NCBI RefSeq assembly: GCF_004923205.2
Contig: NZ_SELD02000037.1
Coordinates: forward strand, 62,001-126,000
Direction: 5' to 3'
DNA: 64,000 bases
Source: Paracoccus aeridis
Lineage (GTDB): Bacteria > Pseudomonadota > Alphaproteobacteria > Rhodobacterales > Rhodobacteraceae
Numbering within the stretch: position 1 is the stretch's first letter; every line of letters begins with the position of its first letter. Under the pieces are notes generated by a model that was given only the letters and a program-made list of their open reading frames with translations, was not told where the DNA came from and searched no databases. Both the position numbers and the translations under genes were made by a program. Below are positions 21,673 to 29,818 of the stretch, one piece after another.

Positions 21673-22095
21673 TCAGAGCGGCCGCGTCATGTCGCGGTGC
21701 GGGATGCCCGCATCGTCGTAGACCGGCCCGAAGGCGGTGAAGCCCAACCGTTCGTAGAACCCCAGCGCATGCACCTGCGCGCCCAGCTTCGCGGTCGTGA
21801 CCCCGGGCACGGCGCGCAGCTCGTCCAGCGCCGCCCGGATGAGCGCCGCGCCCAGCCCCGTGCCGCGCCGGTCGGCCAGCACCGCGACCCGGCCGATCTT
21901 GCCGACCTCGTCCCGGAGCAGCAGCCGCGCGGTTCCCGCCGGGCGGCCGTCCACGGTCGCGAGAAGATGGATCGCCTCGCCGTCGAGGTCGTCCATCTCC
22001 AGCTCCTCGGGGACGGCCTGTTCGTCGATGAACACGACGCGGCGGATCGCGTGGCAGGCGGCGAGGTCGTCCGTGCGGGTGATCTGCGCGGTCAT
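21673..22095 (-). CDS. GNAT-family N-acetyltransferase
   Basis: 140-residue acetyltransferase of the ElaA/YjdJ-like GNAT type. [18 protein letters not shown] near the start is typical of that branch. The acetyl-CoA-binding A motif is [19 protein letters not shown], and the C-terminal [11 protein letters not shown] contains the usual Tyr. Its ATG overlaps the dapE stop by 4 bp. The substrate is unknown. The coupling with dapE does not by itself imply a role in lysine synthesis. Confidence 0.88.
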   Translation of the reverse strand: MTAQITRTDDLAACHAIRRVVFIDEQAVPEELEMDDLDGEAIHLLATVDGRPAGTARLLLRDEVGKIGRVAVLADRRGTGLGAALIRAALDELRAVPGVTTAKLGAQVHALGFYERLGFTAFGPVYDDAGIPHRDMTRPL

Positions 22096-23228
22096 CCGAA
22101 GTACCTCTGCAGGATAGTCTGGTAGATGTCCTTCAGCTGCCGCACCTGCGCCTGGGGCACGCGCTCGTCCACCTGGTGCATGAAGGCGCCGACGAGGCCG
22201 AATTCCAGAACCGGGCAGTGGTTCTTGACGTAGCGCGCGTCCGACGTCCCGCCCGAGGTGGACAGCACCGGCACCCTGCCGCACGCCTCGGCCACCACGT
22301 CGCGGACGAGATCCACGAACGGCCCCGGCGCGGTCAGGAAGCTTTCGCCCGAGACGTGGAAGTCAAGCTCGAACCGCACGCCGGTCCGCGCCTCGACCGC
22401 CGCCGCGCGCTCGCGCAACATCGCGGTCAGGCTGTCGCCCGAATGCAGGTCGTTGAAGCGGATGTTGACCGTCGCGCGGCCCTTTTCCGGGATCACGTTC
22501 GACGCGGGGTTGCCCACGTCGATGCTCGTGACCTGCAGGCCGGTCGGCTGGAAATGCTCGGTGCCGTCGTCCAGCGGCGCGGCGGTCAGGTCGGCCAGCA
22601 GTTCGATAAGCGGGTGCAGCGGGTTCAGCGCCTTGTGGGGATAGGCGGCGTGGCCCTGCTTGCCGTGGGCGGTGATGTTGACGGTCAGGCTGCCGCGGCG
22701 GCCGATCTTGATCATCTCGCCCATCACCTCGGGGTTGGACGGCTCGCCGACGATGCAGACGTCCATCCGCTCGCCATTGGCATCCATCCAGTCGAGGATC
22801 GCGGGCGTGCCGTCGCGCGACGCGCCTTCCTCGTCGCCTGTGACGGTCAGGATCACGGCGCCGTCGGGCGGGGTCTGCGCGACGAAGTCGATGGCGGCGG
22901 CGACGAAGGCCGCGACGCCCGACTTCATGTCGGTTGCGCCGCGCCCCCAGATGGTGCCGTCGATGACCGCGCCGGAAAACGGCGGATGGGTCCAACTGGC
23001 CGGATCGCCCGGCGGCACCACGTCGGTGTGGCCGTTGAAGCCGAAGGTCCGCGCCCCCTTGGCCCCCCAGCGGGCGAACAGGTTCGGGGTGCCGTTCCGG
23101 TCGACGCGGGTGCAGGCGAAGCCCGCGGGCTCCAGCAGCGACTGGATCAGGGTCAGCGCGCCGCCTTCCTCGGGCGTCATCGAGGGGCAGCGGATCAGGC
23201 GGGCGGTCAGGTCGGCGGCGTCGGTCAT
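22092..23228 (-). CDS. dapE: Succinyl-diaminopimelate desuccinylase
   Basis: M20 metallohydrolase of 378 residues that releases diaminopimelate in the succinylase branch of lysine and peptidoglycan synthesis. Metal ligands and catalytic residues are visible in GHTDVVPPG (His), [10 protein letters not shown] (Asp), TGDEEG (catalytic Glu and metal Glu) and [10 protein letters not shown] (His). The dimerisation domain starts at [19 protein letters not shown] 23228 is chosen because AGGA stands eight bases upstream. An ATG three codons earlier (23237) is possible. Followed by the overlapping GNAT gene. Confidence 0.95.
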   Translation of the reverse strand: MTDAADLTARLIRCPSMTPEEGGALTLIQSLLEPAGFACTRVDRNGTPNLFARWGAKGARTFGFNGHTDVVPPGDPASWTHPPFSGAVIDGTIWGRGATDMKSGVAAFVAAAIDFVAQTPPDGAVILTVTGDEEGASRDGTPAILDWMDANGERMDVCIVGEPSNPEVMGEMIKIGRRGSLTVNITAHGKQGHAAYPHKALNPLHPLIELLADLTAAPLDDGTEHFQPTGLQVTSIDVGNPASNVIPEKGRATVNIRFNDLHSGDSLTAMLRERAAAVEARTGVRFELDFHVSGESFLTAPGPFVDLVRDVVAEACGRVPVLSTSGGTSDARYVKNHCPVLEFGLVGAFMHQVDERVPQAQVRQLKDIYQTILQRYFG

Positions 23229-23284
23229 CAAGGTCATCCTGCTTGGCGGGGGCCTGGCCGCCGCCACGCGAACCTGCCCCCATG

Positions 23285-23350
23285 CGCGGGACGCGGCAAG
23301 GGGTTGCGCGGGACGCGGCAGCAGACGACGCGGGACGCGGCAAGGGGCGG
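23285..23350. repeat. Three-copy 22-bp tandem repeat
   Basis: Copies start at 23285, 23307 and 23329, exactly 22 bp apart. Each opens with the same 14-mer CGCGGGACGCGGCA, and copies 1 and 3 also share the next six bases. It lies in the 283-bp gap between divergent dapE and the META-domain gene and does not look coding. Confidence 0.8.
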
Positions 23351-23511
23351 CGCGGTTCCTGCCGGACGCGCCTCCGGTCCGGCGCTCGGCCGGATCGGCC
23401 GCGTCCCGCGTGACCCTTCTGCCACGACGACGCGTCCCCTTGACAAGATCGGGAACGCACGCCTTCACCGCGCGTTCGGCCAAGACGATGTTTCACCGGG
23501 GAAATTCAGCC

Positions 23512-23928
23512 ATGAAGACTGCCATTCGCATTGCCGCGGCCGCTGCCGCCGTGGCGGCCATCTCTGCCTGCGACCAGCCCGCCGCGACTGGCGCCAGCAC
23601 CGGCTGGGAAGGCGGCATTCCCTACGGCACCTACACCGTCGTGGGCTTCGGGAAAGAGGCGGTGCCGACCCGAGACGGCAGCATCCGCCTTGGCCCGGGC
23701 ACGATCTCGGGCAGCGGGCCGTGCAACACCTTTACCGCCACCAACACCGCGACCCTGCCGCAGATCCACATTTCGACCATGAACTGGACCGACATCGCCT
23801 GCGGCCACAAGGGATTCGAAGGGCGGCTGTTCGAGGCGCTGACCCAGGCCCAGCAGGCGCAGTGGGAAGGGGGCGTGCTGAAGATCATCGGCCCGACCTA
23901 CATCACGCTAGAACGCACCGGGAACTGA
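23512..23928 (+). CDS. META-domain (HslJ-like) lipoprotein
   Basis: 138-residue exported lipoprotein. A signal peptide ends in a lipobox (AISAC, Cys at about residue 20). The mature part is a META/DUF306 domain, with GTYTVVGFGKEAVP, the GPCNTFTATNT motif and the Trp-Thr-Asp-x-x-Cys segment typical of HslJ-type proteins. Cys residues in GPCNTF and DIACGHK could form a disulfide. META-domain proteins are linked to heat or novobiocin resistance in E. coli (HslJ), but their molecular role is unclear. The upstream gap contains the 22-bp tandem repeats. Confidence 0.82.
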   Translation: MKTAIRIAAAAAAVAAISACDQPAATGASTGWEGGIPYGTYTVVGFGKEAVPTRDGSIRLGPGTISGSGPCNTFTATNTATLPQIHISTMNWTDIACGHKGFEGRLFEALTQAQQAQWEGGVLKIIGPTYITLERTGN

Positions 23929-23935
23929 CCCGGGC

Positions 23936-23993
23936 GCAGGACCGGGCGGCGCGGGGTCAGGCCCCGGATGACCCCTGCGCCGCCCGGTCCTGC
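23936..23993. terminator. Very long hairpin shared by the META gene and recO 3' ends
   Basis: A 17-bp perfect stem (23936-23952 with 23977-23993) continues inward, after one bulged base, for another 7 bp (23953-23959 with 23969-23975) around a 9-nt loop. It starts 7 bp after the META stop and runs into the last codons of convergent recO. No T-tract is seen on either side. A bidirectional transcription barrier is the likely role. Confidence 0.6.
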
Positions 23994-24715
23994 GTCGTCC
24001 CGCCCCCGACAGCCGCCCGCGACAGCCGCCGCACCAGCCGGTCCCGCGCGGCGGGAAGCGGCTTGCCGATCTGCGACTCGGCGAGGTTGGCGTTCAGGAA
24101 ATGCCCGGTCACGGCCAGCGCCTCGGCCAGCCCGCCGCCCGTCCCGCCCAGCAGCGCCGGCAGCGGCAGAAGGCGCGGCGCCCACTCCCCCGCCCCCTTG
24201 GCGGTGACGGCGTGGCCCGTGCGCGGGCTGACATAGGCCAGCCCCTCGGTCGCGCCGGTCACGGCGCAGCGGTCCAGCACCAGCCCGAAGCCGAGTTCAT
24301 CGAGCAGCGTCAGTTCCCAGCGCAGGTAGCGCGCAGGCCAGTCGCCGCCTGCCTGCATGGCGTCCAGCAGGTCCTCGGTCCGGTCCCACAGATGGGGGTG
24401 GGGATCGCGCTCGGGCAGCGCATAGGCCAGCAGAGCCGTCACGGCGTTCAGCCCCGCGAGTGTAGCCGGGTCGTCCATCAGCCCCGCGCGCGACGCCAGC
24501 GGCTCGGCCGTGAAGGTGCCGAGCTGGTCGGCCAGCCGCGCCCGCCAGCGCAGCAACAGGCGGTTTCCCGGCTGCAGCATGGGACCGCGCCGCGCCCCGC
24601 CCGGCACGACGCCGTTGATGACGCCCGCGTCGCGCGCGAAGACGGTCAGGATCACCGCACTCTCGCCATGCTTGCGCCGGGCCAGAACGGTCGCGTCGCC
24701 CTGCCAGTCGAGCAT
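23957..24715 (-). CDS. recO: DNA repair protein RecO
   Basis: Recombination mediator that helps load RecA on SSB-coated DNA in the RecF pathway. 252 residues. The N-terminal OB fold begins MLDWQGDATVLARRKHGESAVILTVF, followed by the helical domain. DRCAVTG marks where other RecO proteins carry a zinc-binding cluster; here only one Cys remains, as is usual in alphaproteobacteria. The last 25 residues overlap a very long hairpin and are low complexity. It follows a VOC gene in the same direction as recF, 9 bp apart. Confidence 0.92.
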   Translation of the reverse strand: MLDWQGDATVLARRKHGESAVILTVFARDAGVINGVVPGGARRGPMLQPGNRLLLRWRARLADQLGTFTAEPLASRAGLMDDPATLAGLNAVTALLAYALPERDPHPHLWDRTEDLLDAMQAGGDWPARYLRWELTLLDELGFGLVLDRCAVTGATEGLAYVSPRTGHAVTAKGAGEWAPRLLPLPALLGGTGGGLAEALAVTGHFLNANLAESQIGKPLPAARDRLVRRLSRAAVGGGTTQDRAAQGSSGA

Positions 24716-24724
24716 CGCCGCGCC

Positions 24725-25153
24725 TCAGGGCAGCGTCAGCGCCCCGTTCGGCGAAAGCGGCCAGCCGGGGTTGTGCGCGATTTCCCAGACATGCCCGTCG
24801 GGATCGGCGAAGTAGCCCGAATAGCCGCCCCAGACCGCCTTCCCGGGCCGCTTGAGTTCGGTCGCGCCCGCATCAAGCGCGGCCTGGAACACGGCGTCCA
24901 CCGGTTCCACATCCTCGCAGTTCTGCGCCAGGGTCATCGCGCCTGTGCCCAGGTCGCCTTCCGCGCGGTTCTGGTCGGCGGCAAGCTCAGCCCGCGAAAA
25001 CAACGCAAGCGCCGCGCCCTGCATCTGGAACAGCGTCAGCCCGTCGGGCGATGCAGGATAGGGCACCCAGCCCCGTCCGGCATAGAACCTTGCCGAGGCG
25101 TGAATGTCGGCAACGCCCAGGGTGATCAGCGTGACGCGGTTGCTCGGCAGCAT
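24725..25153 (-). CDS. VOC (glyoxalase/bleomycin-resistance fold) family protein
   Basis: 142 residues forming one pair of VOC beta-alpha-beta modules. The first begins VTLITLGVADIHASARFY; the second contains GGYSGYFADPDGHVWEIAHNP, where the conserved Glu and His would act as metal ligands. A possible substrate-facing region GLTLFQMQGAALALF lies between. No catalytic function can be assigned. It sits between recF (13 bp upstream) and recO (9 bp downstream) on the same strand, so it probably shares their transcript. Confidence 0.85.
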   Translation of the reverse strand: MLPSNRVTLITLGVADIHASARFYAGRGWVPYPASPDGLTLFQMQGAALALFSRAELAADQNRAEGDLGTGAMTLAQNCEDVEPVDAVFQAALDAGATELKRPGKAVWGGYSGYFADPDGHVWEIAHNPGWPLSPNGALTLP

Positions 25154-25166
25154 CTTCGGCCCCTTT

Positions 25167-26243
25167 TCACTCGGCTTCGGCGGACGATGCGCCGCCGTCA
25201 CGGCGAACGTGGATGAACTCGGCCCGCCCGTCCAGCGCGGCGAACAGCTCGCGCCCCGTCCCGGTCAGCAGCGCCTGCGCGGGAAGCGCCACGATCTCGT
25301 CGTAAAGCGCGGCCCGGCGGTCAGCGTCGAGATGGGCCGCGACCTCGTCCAGCAGGAGGACCGGACGCGCGTGGGCGAGCGCGCGGGCGTTGGCGAGGAC
25401 CAGGGACAAAAGCAACGCCTTCTGCTCTCCGGTCGAGCTCAGCGCGGCGGGCATGTCCTGCGGCCCCCAGTGCGCGCCAAGATCGGCGCGGTGCGGGCCG
25501 GTGAGCGTGCGCCCGGCGGCCATGTCGCGCGGGCGCGTCGTGGCCAGCCGCCCGGCGATCGACCCTTCGTCCGTGTCATCCGCCTGCCCGTCGCCCGCCA
25601 GGAGCGTCAGCGTCGCGGCCGGGAACGCCGTCTCGGCCCCGCGCTGCGCGTCGGCGATGCGGCCGATGGCGTCCAGCCGGTGCCGCGTGATCGCCGCCCC
25701 CGCCTGCGCCATCCGCGCCTCGAGCGCACGGTACCACCCGCCGTCCGCCACCGCGTCGCGCAGAAGCCGGTTCCGTTCGCGCATGGCCTTGTCATAGGCG
25801 AGCGTCTCGTCGGCGTGGCCGGGATGGAAGGACAGCGTGATCCGGTCGAGAAAGCGGCGCCGCGTCTCGGGCGCGTCGGTCCACAGCCGGTCCATCGCGG
25901 GCACGATCCACACCACCCGCATCAGCGCGCCCAGCGCCACCTGCGGCGCGGCCTTGTCGTCGATCAGGACGCTGCGCGATTCACCGGGCAGCGCCCCGGT
26001 TTCCACGGGCCGACCGCCCACCACCGCGCGGATGCGCCAGCCCGCATCGCGCCCCTGCCGCGCCTGATCGCCGGGCGCGGCGCTCCGCAGCCCCCGCCCC
26101 GGCGACAGCATCGAGACGGCTTCAAGGATGTTGGTCTTGCCCGCGCCGTTCGCGCCGTGGATCGCCAGCGGCTGCCCGCCAAGATCGAGGTCGAGCCGCG
26201 GCCACGACCGGAACTGCGCCAGCGACAGCCGCGTCAGCGTCAC
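25167..26243 (-). CDS. recF: DNA replication and repair protein RecF
   Basis: SMC-like ATPase that with RecO/RecR directs RecA to gapped DNA. 358 residues with Walker A GANGAGKT (residues 30-37), the ABC-type signature LSSTGEQKALLLSL, and Walker B RPVLLLDEVAAHLD. The start is GTG at 26243, which overlaps the dnaN stop as GTGA, so expression is translationally coupled to the sliding clamp. That is the conserved dnaA-dnaN-recF order. Confidence 0.95.
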   Translation of the reverse strand: MTLTRLSLAQFRSWPRLDLDLGGQPLAIHGANGAGKTNILEAVSMLSPGRGLRSAAPGDQARQGRDAGWRIRAVVGGRPVETGALPGESRSVLIDDKAAPQVALGALMRVVWIVPAMDRLWTDAPETRRRFLDRITLSFHPGHADETLAYDKAMRERNRLLRDAVADGGWYRALEARMAQAGAAITRHRLDAIGRIADAQRGAETAFPAATLTLLAGDGQADDTDEGSIAGRLATTRPRDMAAGRTLTGPHRADLGAHWGPQDMPAALSSTGEQKALLLSLVLANARALAHARPVLLLDEVAAHLDADRRAALYDEIVALPAQALLTGTGRELFAALDGRAEFIHVRRDGGASSAEAE

Positions 26244-27358
26244 ACGCGCATCGGCATGACGACATAGACGGCGGATTCGTCGCCGCCCTCGCGGATCAGG
26301 GCCGCGTCGCCCGAGCCGTTGAACAGGAACACCGCATTCTCGCGGTCGACCTGCTGGGCGATTTCCTGCAGGTACTTCGCGTTGAACCCGATCTCCAGCG
26401 GCTCGTCGGCATAGGCGACCGCCAGCTCCTCGTCGGCCGCGCCCGCGTCGGGGGCGTTGACCGACAGGACCAGCCGGTCCTCGTCCAGGGCAAGCTTCAC
26501 CGCGCGCGACCGCTCCGAACTCACCGTGGCCACCCGGTCCACGGCGCGGGCGAAGTCGCTCGCGTCGACTTCCAGCTTGCGGGCGTTCGACTGCGGGATG
26601 ACGCGGGTGTAGTCGGGGAAGGTGCCGTCGATGACCTTCGAGGTCAGCATGATCGTCGGCGTGGCGAAGCGCACCTTGGTCTCGCTGACCGACACGGCGA
26701 TCTCGGTCTCGTCGCCGTCGAGCAGCTTCTTGAGCTCCGCCACCGTCTTGCGGGGGACGATCACGCCCGGCATCTCCTCCGCGCCCTCGGGCAGGCCCGC
26801 GTCGATCCGCGCGAGCCGGTGCCCGTCCGTCGCCACGCAGCGCAGAACGCGGCCGTCGGCGCCGTCGGCGACGTGCATGTAGACGCCGTTCAGGTAGTAG
26901 CGCGTCTCCTCGGTGGAAATCGCGAAGCGCGACTTGTCGAACAGCCGCCGCAAGAGCGGCGCGGGCGCCGAGAAGTTGGCGCTGTATTCGCTGGACGCCA
27001 TGACCGGGAAATCCTCGCGCGGGAGCGTCGCGAGGCTGAAGTTGGACCGTCCCGCCTGCACGTTCAGCCGCCCCTCGGCGCCGTCGGTGGAAATCGACAC
27101 CAGCGCGCCGTCGGGCAGCTTGCGCGCGATCTCGTTCAGAAGCGCCGCCGACACGGTCGTGGCGCCAGGGCGTTCGACCATCGCCGGGGCCTTGTCCACC
27201 ACCTCGGTATCCAGGTCGGTGGCGCGGAAGCTGACGCCGTCGCCCTGCGCCTCGATCAGGACGTTGGACAGGATCGGGATCGTGTTGCGGCGTTCGACGA
27301 CGGATTGCGCCTGGGCCACGGCTTTCACGAGCACCGCCCGTTCGATCGAGAATTTCAT
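26240..27358 (-). CDS. dnaN: DNA polymerase III beta subunit (sliding clamp)
   Basis: 372-residue processivity clamp with the three repeated clamp domains. It starts MKFSIERAVLVKAVAQAQSV and ends with the conserved hydrophobic-pocket tail YVVMPMRV, which binds clamp-interacting peptides. The start at 27358 matches the family; nine further codons of open frame are not conserved. It lies 111 bp downstream of dnaA. Its stop overlaps the recF GTG. Confidence 0.97.
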   Translation of the reverse strand: MKFSIERAVLVKAVAQAQSVVERRNTIPILSNVLIEAQGDGVSFRATDLDTEVVDKAPAMVERPGATTVSAALLNEIARKLPDGALVSISTDGAEGRLNVQAGRSNFSLATLPREDFPVMASSEYSANFSAPAPLLRRLFDKSRFAISTEETRYYLNGVYMHVADGADGRVLRCVATDGHRLARIDAGLPEGAEEMPGVIVPRKTVAELKKLLDGDETEIAVSVSETKVRFATPTIMLTSKVIDGTFPDYTRVIPQSNARKLEVDASDFARAVDRVATVSSERSRAVKLALDEDRLVLSVNAPDAGAADEELAVAYADEPLEIGFNAKYLQEIAQQVDRENAVFLFNGSGDAALIREGGDESAVYVVMPMRV

Positions 27359-27469
27359 GGGTTCAGCCCTTCGCTGTCGTCGCACGCGCGCCGCGCCGGC
27401 GCGCGTCGGGGGACAGTTTGATCAATAGGTTGCGGCGGTCAAGCCCGACGCGCCCGTCCCTTGCGGCGC

Positions 27470-28876
27470 TCACGCCTCGAGCGTGCGGCGCAGCAGGTCG
27501 ATGTCCTCGGCAAGGCTGCGGTCCTGGGCGCGCAGCTCCTCGATCTTGCGGACGCCGTGCATGATCGTGGTGTGGTCGCGCCCGCCGAAGCGGCGGCCGA
27601 TTTCCGGCAGGCTGCGCGAGGTCATCTGCTTGGCGAGATACATCGCGATCTGGCGCGGCCGGGCCAGCGTGCGGACCCGCTTGGGCCCGATCATGTCGGA
27701 CAGGCGGATGTTGTAGTGCTCGGCCACCTTGCGCTGGATTTCCTCGATCGACACCTTGCGGTCCGACGCACGCAGGATGTCGGCGAGGCATTCCTGCGTC
27801 ATGTCCAGGTCGATCTCGCGCCCCATCAGGCTCGCGAAGGCGAACAGGCGCTGCAGCGCGCCTTCCAGCACCCGCACGTTCGAGGTGATGCGGTGGGCGA
27901 GGAACTCCAGCACGCCGTCCTTCAGGATCAGGCCGGGATAGGTCTGGCGGAACAGGTCGGTCTTGGACTGCAGGATCGACAGGCGCAGCTCGTAGTCGGT
28001 GGGGTGCAGGTCCACGATCAGGCCGCAGGACAGGCGCGACCTGATCCGCTCCTCCATGTCCTTGATCTCGCCCGGCGCGCGGTCGGCCGAGATGACGATC
28101 TGCTTGCCCTGGTCGACCAGGGCGTTGAACGTGTGGAAGAATTCCTCCTGGGTGGAATCCTTGCCGGCGATGAACTGCACGTCGTCGACCATCAGCAGGT
28201 CCACGGTGCGGAACAGCTCCTTGAAGTCCATGACGGTGCGTTCGCGCAGGGCCTGGACGAAGCGGTACATGAACTGCTCGGCCGAGAGATACAGGATCCG
28301 CGCCTGCGGGTCGCGCGCCTGCCGCTCGCGCGCGATGGCGTGCATGAGGTGGGTCTTGCCCAGGCCGACGCCGCCATAGAGGAACAGCGGGTTGAACGAC
28401 ACGGGGCCGCCTTCGGCCACGCGGCGGGCGGCGGCGTGGGCCAGCTCGTTCGGCTTGCCGACAACGAAGTTGTCGAAGGTGAACCGCGCGTCGAGCGTCG
28501 AGGTCAGCTCTTCCTCGGGGCGGCCGACGCGGGCCGGGGCGGGCTGGCCGGGTTGGGACGTGGTCTGGGGCGCGGCCTGCGGGGCGGGCTGCGGCGCCTC
28601 GGGCGCGGCCGCGGCACGGGCACCACCGGCGACGGCCGGATCGACGCGGAAGGTCAGGCGCTCGACCTCGCAGCCGTGGCGCACCAGCACGCTCAGGATC
28701 GGGTCGGCATAGTGGCGCGCGACCCAGTCGGACAGGAACTTGGTCGGCCCGACCAGGTCGGCCGTGCCGTCGCGAAGCGAGGCGAGCCGCAGCGGCTGAA
28801 TCCAGTTGGCATAGTTGTTCGCGCCGACCAGGCGCTCCAGCTCGCTTTTCGCCTGGCTCCAGATTCCGTCCATCAT
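27470..28876 (-). CDS. dnaA: Chromosomal replication initiator protein DnaA
   Basis: 468-residue AAA+ initiator. Domain I is at residues 1 to about 80 (WSQAKSELERLVGANNYANW). The linker is Ala/Pro/Gln-rich (about 85-125). The ATPase domain has Walker A GGVGLGKTH (168-176) and Walker B VDDVQF (D231/D232). Domain IV contains the DnaA-box signature ending SLPEIGRRFGGRDHTTIMHGV. ATG 28876 has AAGGA six bases upstream, and the next codon is also ATG. A strong 9-bp hairpin lies in its leader. Gene order with dnaN and recF is canonical. Confidence 0.97.
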   Translation of the reverse strand: MMDGIWSQAKSELERLVGANNYANWIQPLRLASLRDGTADLVGPTKFLSDWVARHYADPILSVLVRHGCEVERLTFRVDPAVAGGARAAAAPEAPQPAPQAAPQTTSQPGQPAPARVGRPEEELTSTLDARFTFDNFVVGKPNELAHAAARRVAEGGPVSFNPLFLYGGVGLGKTHLMHAIARERQARDPQARILYLSAEQFMYRFVQALRERTVMDFKELFRTVDLLMVDDVQFIAGKDSTQEEFFHTFNALVDQGKQIVISADRAPGEIKDMEERIRSRLSCGLIVDLHPTDYELRLSILQSKTDLFRQTYPGLILKDGVLEFLAHRITSNVRVLEGALQRLFAFASLMGREIDLDMTQECLADILRASDRKVSIEEIQRKVAEHYNIRLSDMIGPKRVRTLARPRQIAMYLAKQMTSRSLPEIGRRFGGRDHTTIMHGVRKIEELRAQDRSLAEDIDLLRRTLEA

Positions 28877-28897
28877 CGTCCGTCCTTGTCCCCGATT

Positions 28898-28920
28898 CCC
28901 CGCCGGCAGGCCCGGCGGGG
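28898..28920 (-). promoter_or_regulatory. Hairpin in the dnaA leader
   Basis: A perfect 9-bp stem (28898-28906 with 28912-28920, CCCCGCCGG/CCGGCGGGG) with a 5-nt loop ends 22 bases before the dnaA ATG on the minus strand. It is close enough to influence ribosome loading or transcript stability. Confidence 0.5.
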
Positions 28921-29303
28921 CAGCGAATCGCACGCCGTCAAGGGGATCACGAGGAAATGGTCATTCGCCCGGCAAAGCGCCGGTGAGATAGGGGCCGCGA
29001 TGCGACCGATGACCATTCAACCCCGACCGAACGCTGGCAGACCGCTGGCAGGCGGTCGCATCGCATTCCCGGCAGCGGTCTTTCAACCTTGTCTGCCGGT
29101 CGCCCCGTCCCGGCGGCAGAACCGGGTGCGGGCGATCTGATCCCCTGATTAACAGCGCGACGTGAATCGCTTCGCCAAGCTACGCGCAAGGCCGGAACCC
29201 CCGCAACTCATCTTCGCGCTTGACAGCTTCTTTGCCCGGCCGAATCTGCGACGCGCGATGCAGGCGTGAAAACCGAACGAAAACAACACATTGCAACGAG
29301 AAA

Positions 29304-29325
29304 AGGCGCGCCTTGCGGCGCGCCT
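29304..29325 (-). terminator. rpsT terminator
   Basis: A 9-bp perfect stem AGGCGCGCC/GGCGCGCCT with a 4-nt loop, followed on the minus strand by TTTTC, 57 bp after the rpsT stop. Confidence 0.82.
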
Positions 29326-29382
29326 GAAACAGGTCGGAAAGTCATGGACGCGGTGGCGTTCACGCCGCCCGGCGTGCGCAGA

Positions 29383-29652
29383 TCAGGCCGCCGAAAGCGC
29401 CTTCACGCGCGACGACAGGCGCGAGATCTTGCGGGCTGCGGTGTTCTTGTGGACGACGCCCTTCGACACGCCGCGCATCAGTTCCGGCTGCGCGGTCTTC
29501 AGCGCATCGGCCGCGACCTGGGCGTTGCCGCCGGCGATCGCTTCCTCGACCTTGCGCAGGAAGGTGCGGATGCGCGAACGACGCGCCTTGTTGACGGCGG
29601 TGCGGCGCTCGATCTGGCGTGCGCGCTTCTTGGACTGGGGCGAGTTGGCCAT
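29383..29652 (-). CDS. rpsT: 30S ribosomal protein S20
   Basis: Primary 16S rRNA-binding protein of 89 residues, all helical and strongly basic. It starts [17 protein letters not shown] and carries [20 protein letters not shown] and the conserved [17 protein letters not shown]-terminal helix. It has its own strong promoter upstream and a clear terminator downstream, so it is expressed separately from dnaA despite sharing strand and order. S20 is autoregulated in E. coli; this is family knowledge only. Confidence 0.98.
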   Translation of the reverse strand: MANSPQSKKRARQIERRTAVNKARRSRIRTFLRKVEEAIAGGNAQVAADALKTAQPELMRGVSKGVVHKNTAARKISRLSSRVKALSAA

Positions 29653-29696
29653 GTCTTGTGCGATTCCGTAGCGACTGGATAATTCTTGAAGACGTG

Positions 29697-29725
29697 CTTG
29701 TATGGGCGCGGACGCCGCTAGTCAA
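29697..29725 (-). promoter_or_regulatory. Strong sigma-70 promoter for rpsT
   Basis: TTGACT (-35, 29720-29725) and TACAAG (-10, 29697-29702) on the minus strand are exactly 17 bp apart and lie about 45-75 bp ahead of the rpsT start. This is the best promoter match in the window. Confidence 0.7.
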
Positions 29726-29760
29726 GCGCCTGACGGCATATCCCGGACGACGAGTTCGGG

Positions 29761-29811
29761 CCGGCAGGGCCTTGCGCGCCGGCGGGCGGGCGCATCCGCC
29801 CATCCTGCCGG
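29761..29811 (-). terminator. Nested hairpin after the enoyl-CoA hydratase gene
   Basis: An outer 8-bp stem CCGGCAGG/CCTGCCGG (29761-29768 with 29804-29811) encloses GGGCGG/CCGCCC (29784-29789 with 29796-29801). It begins 8 bp after the hydratase stop on the minus strand and lies just ahead of the rpsT promoter. There is no T-tract. Confidence 0.5.
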
Positions 29812-29818
29812 GCCGGCG

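Larger units (their letters stand above)
28877..29382. other. 506-bp region between dnaA and rpsT
   Basis: No gene is supported. It contains the dnaA leader with a 9-bp GC hairpin (28898-28920), short inverted repeats around 29040-29057 (GACCGC/GCGGTC), and the rpsT terminator. I looked for DnaA boxes (TTATNCACA, both strands) and found none that match well, so this is not a convincing oriC. Confidence 0.6.

Noticed and set aside
22176-24236. 686-codon plus-strand frame
   Set aside because: Antisense to dapE and out of frame with the META lipoprotein; crosses the tandem repeat; composition of a shadow.
27419-27426. TTGATCAA palindrome ahead of dnaN as an Fnr-type site
   Set aside because: Fnr/FnrL sites need TTGAT-N4-ATCAA; here the half-sites have no spacer.
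29219-29248. TTGACA on the plus strand near rpsT
   Set aside because: No suitable -10 at 16-18 bp and no plus-strand gene follows; rpsT is transcribed the other way.
28877-29382. Possible chromosomal origin next to dnaA
   Set aside because: No convincing DnaA boxes or AT-rich unwinding region seen by eye; kept only as an intergenic description.
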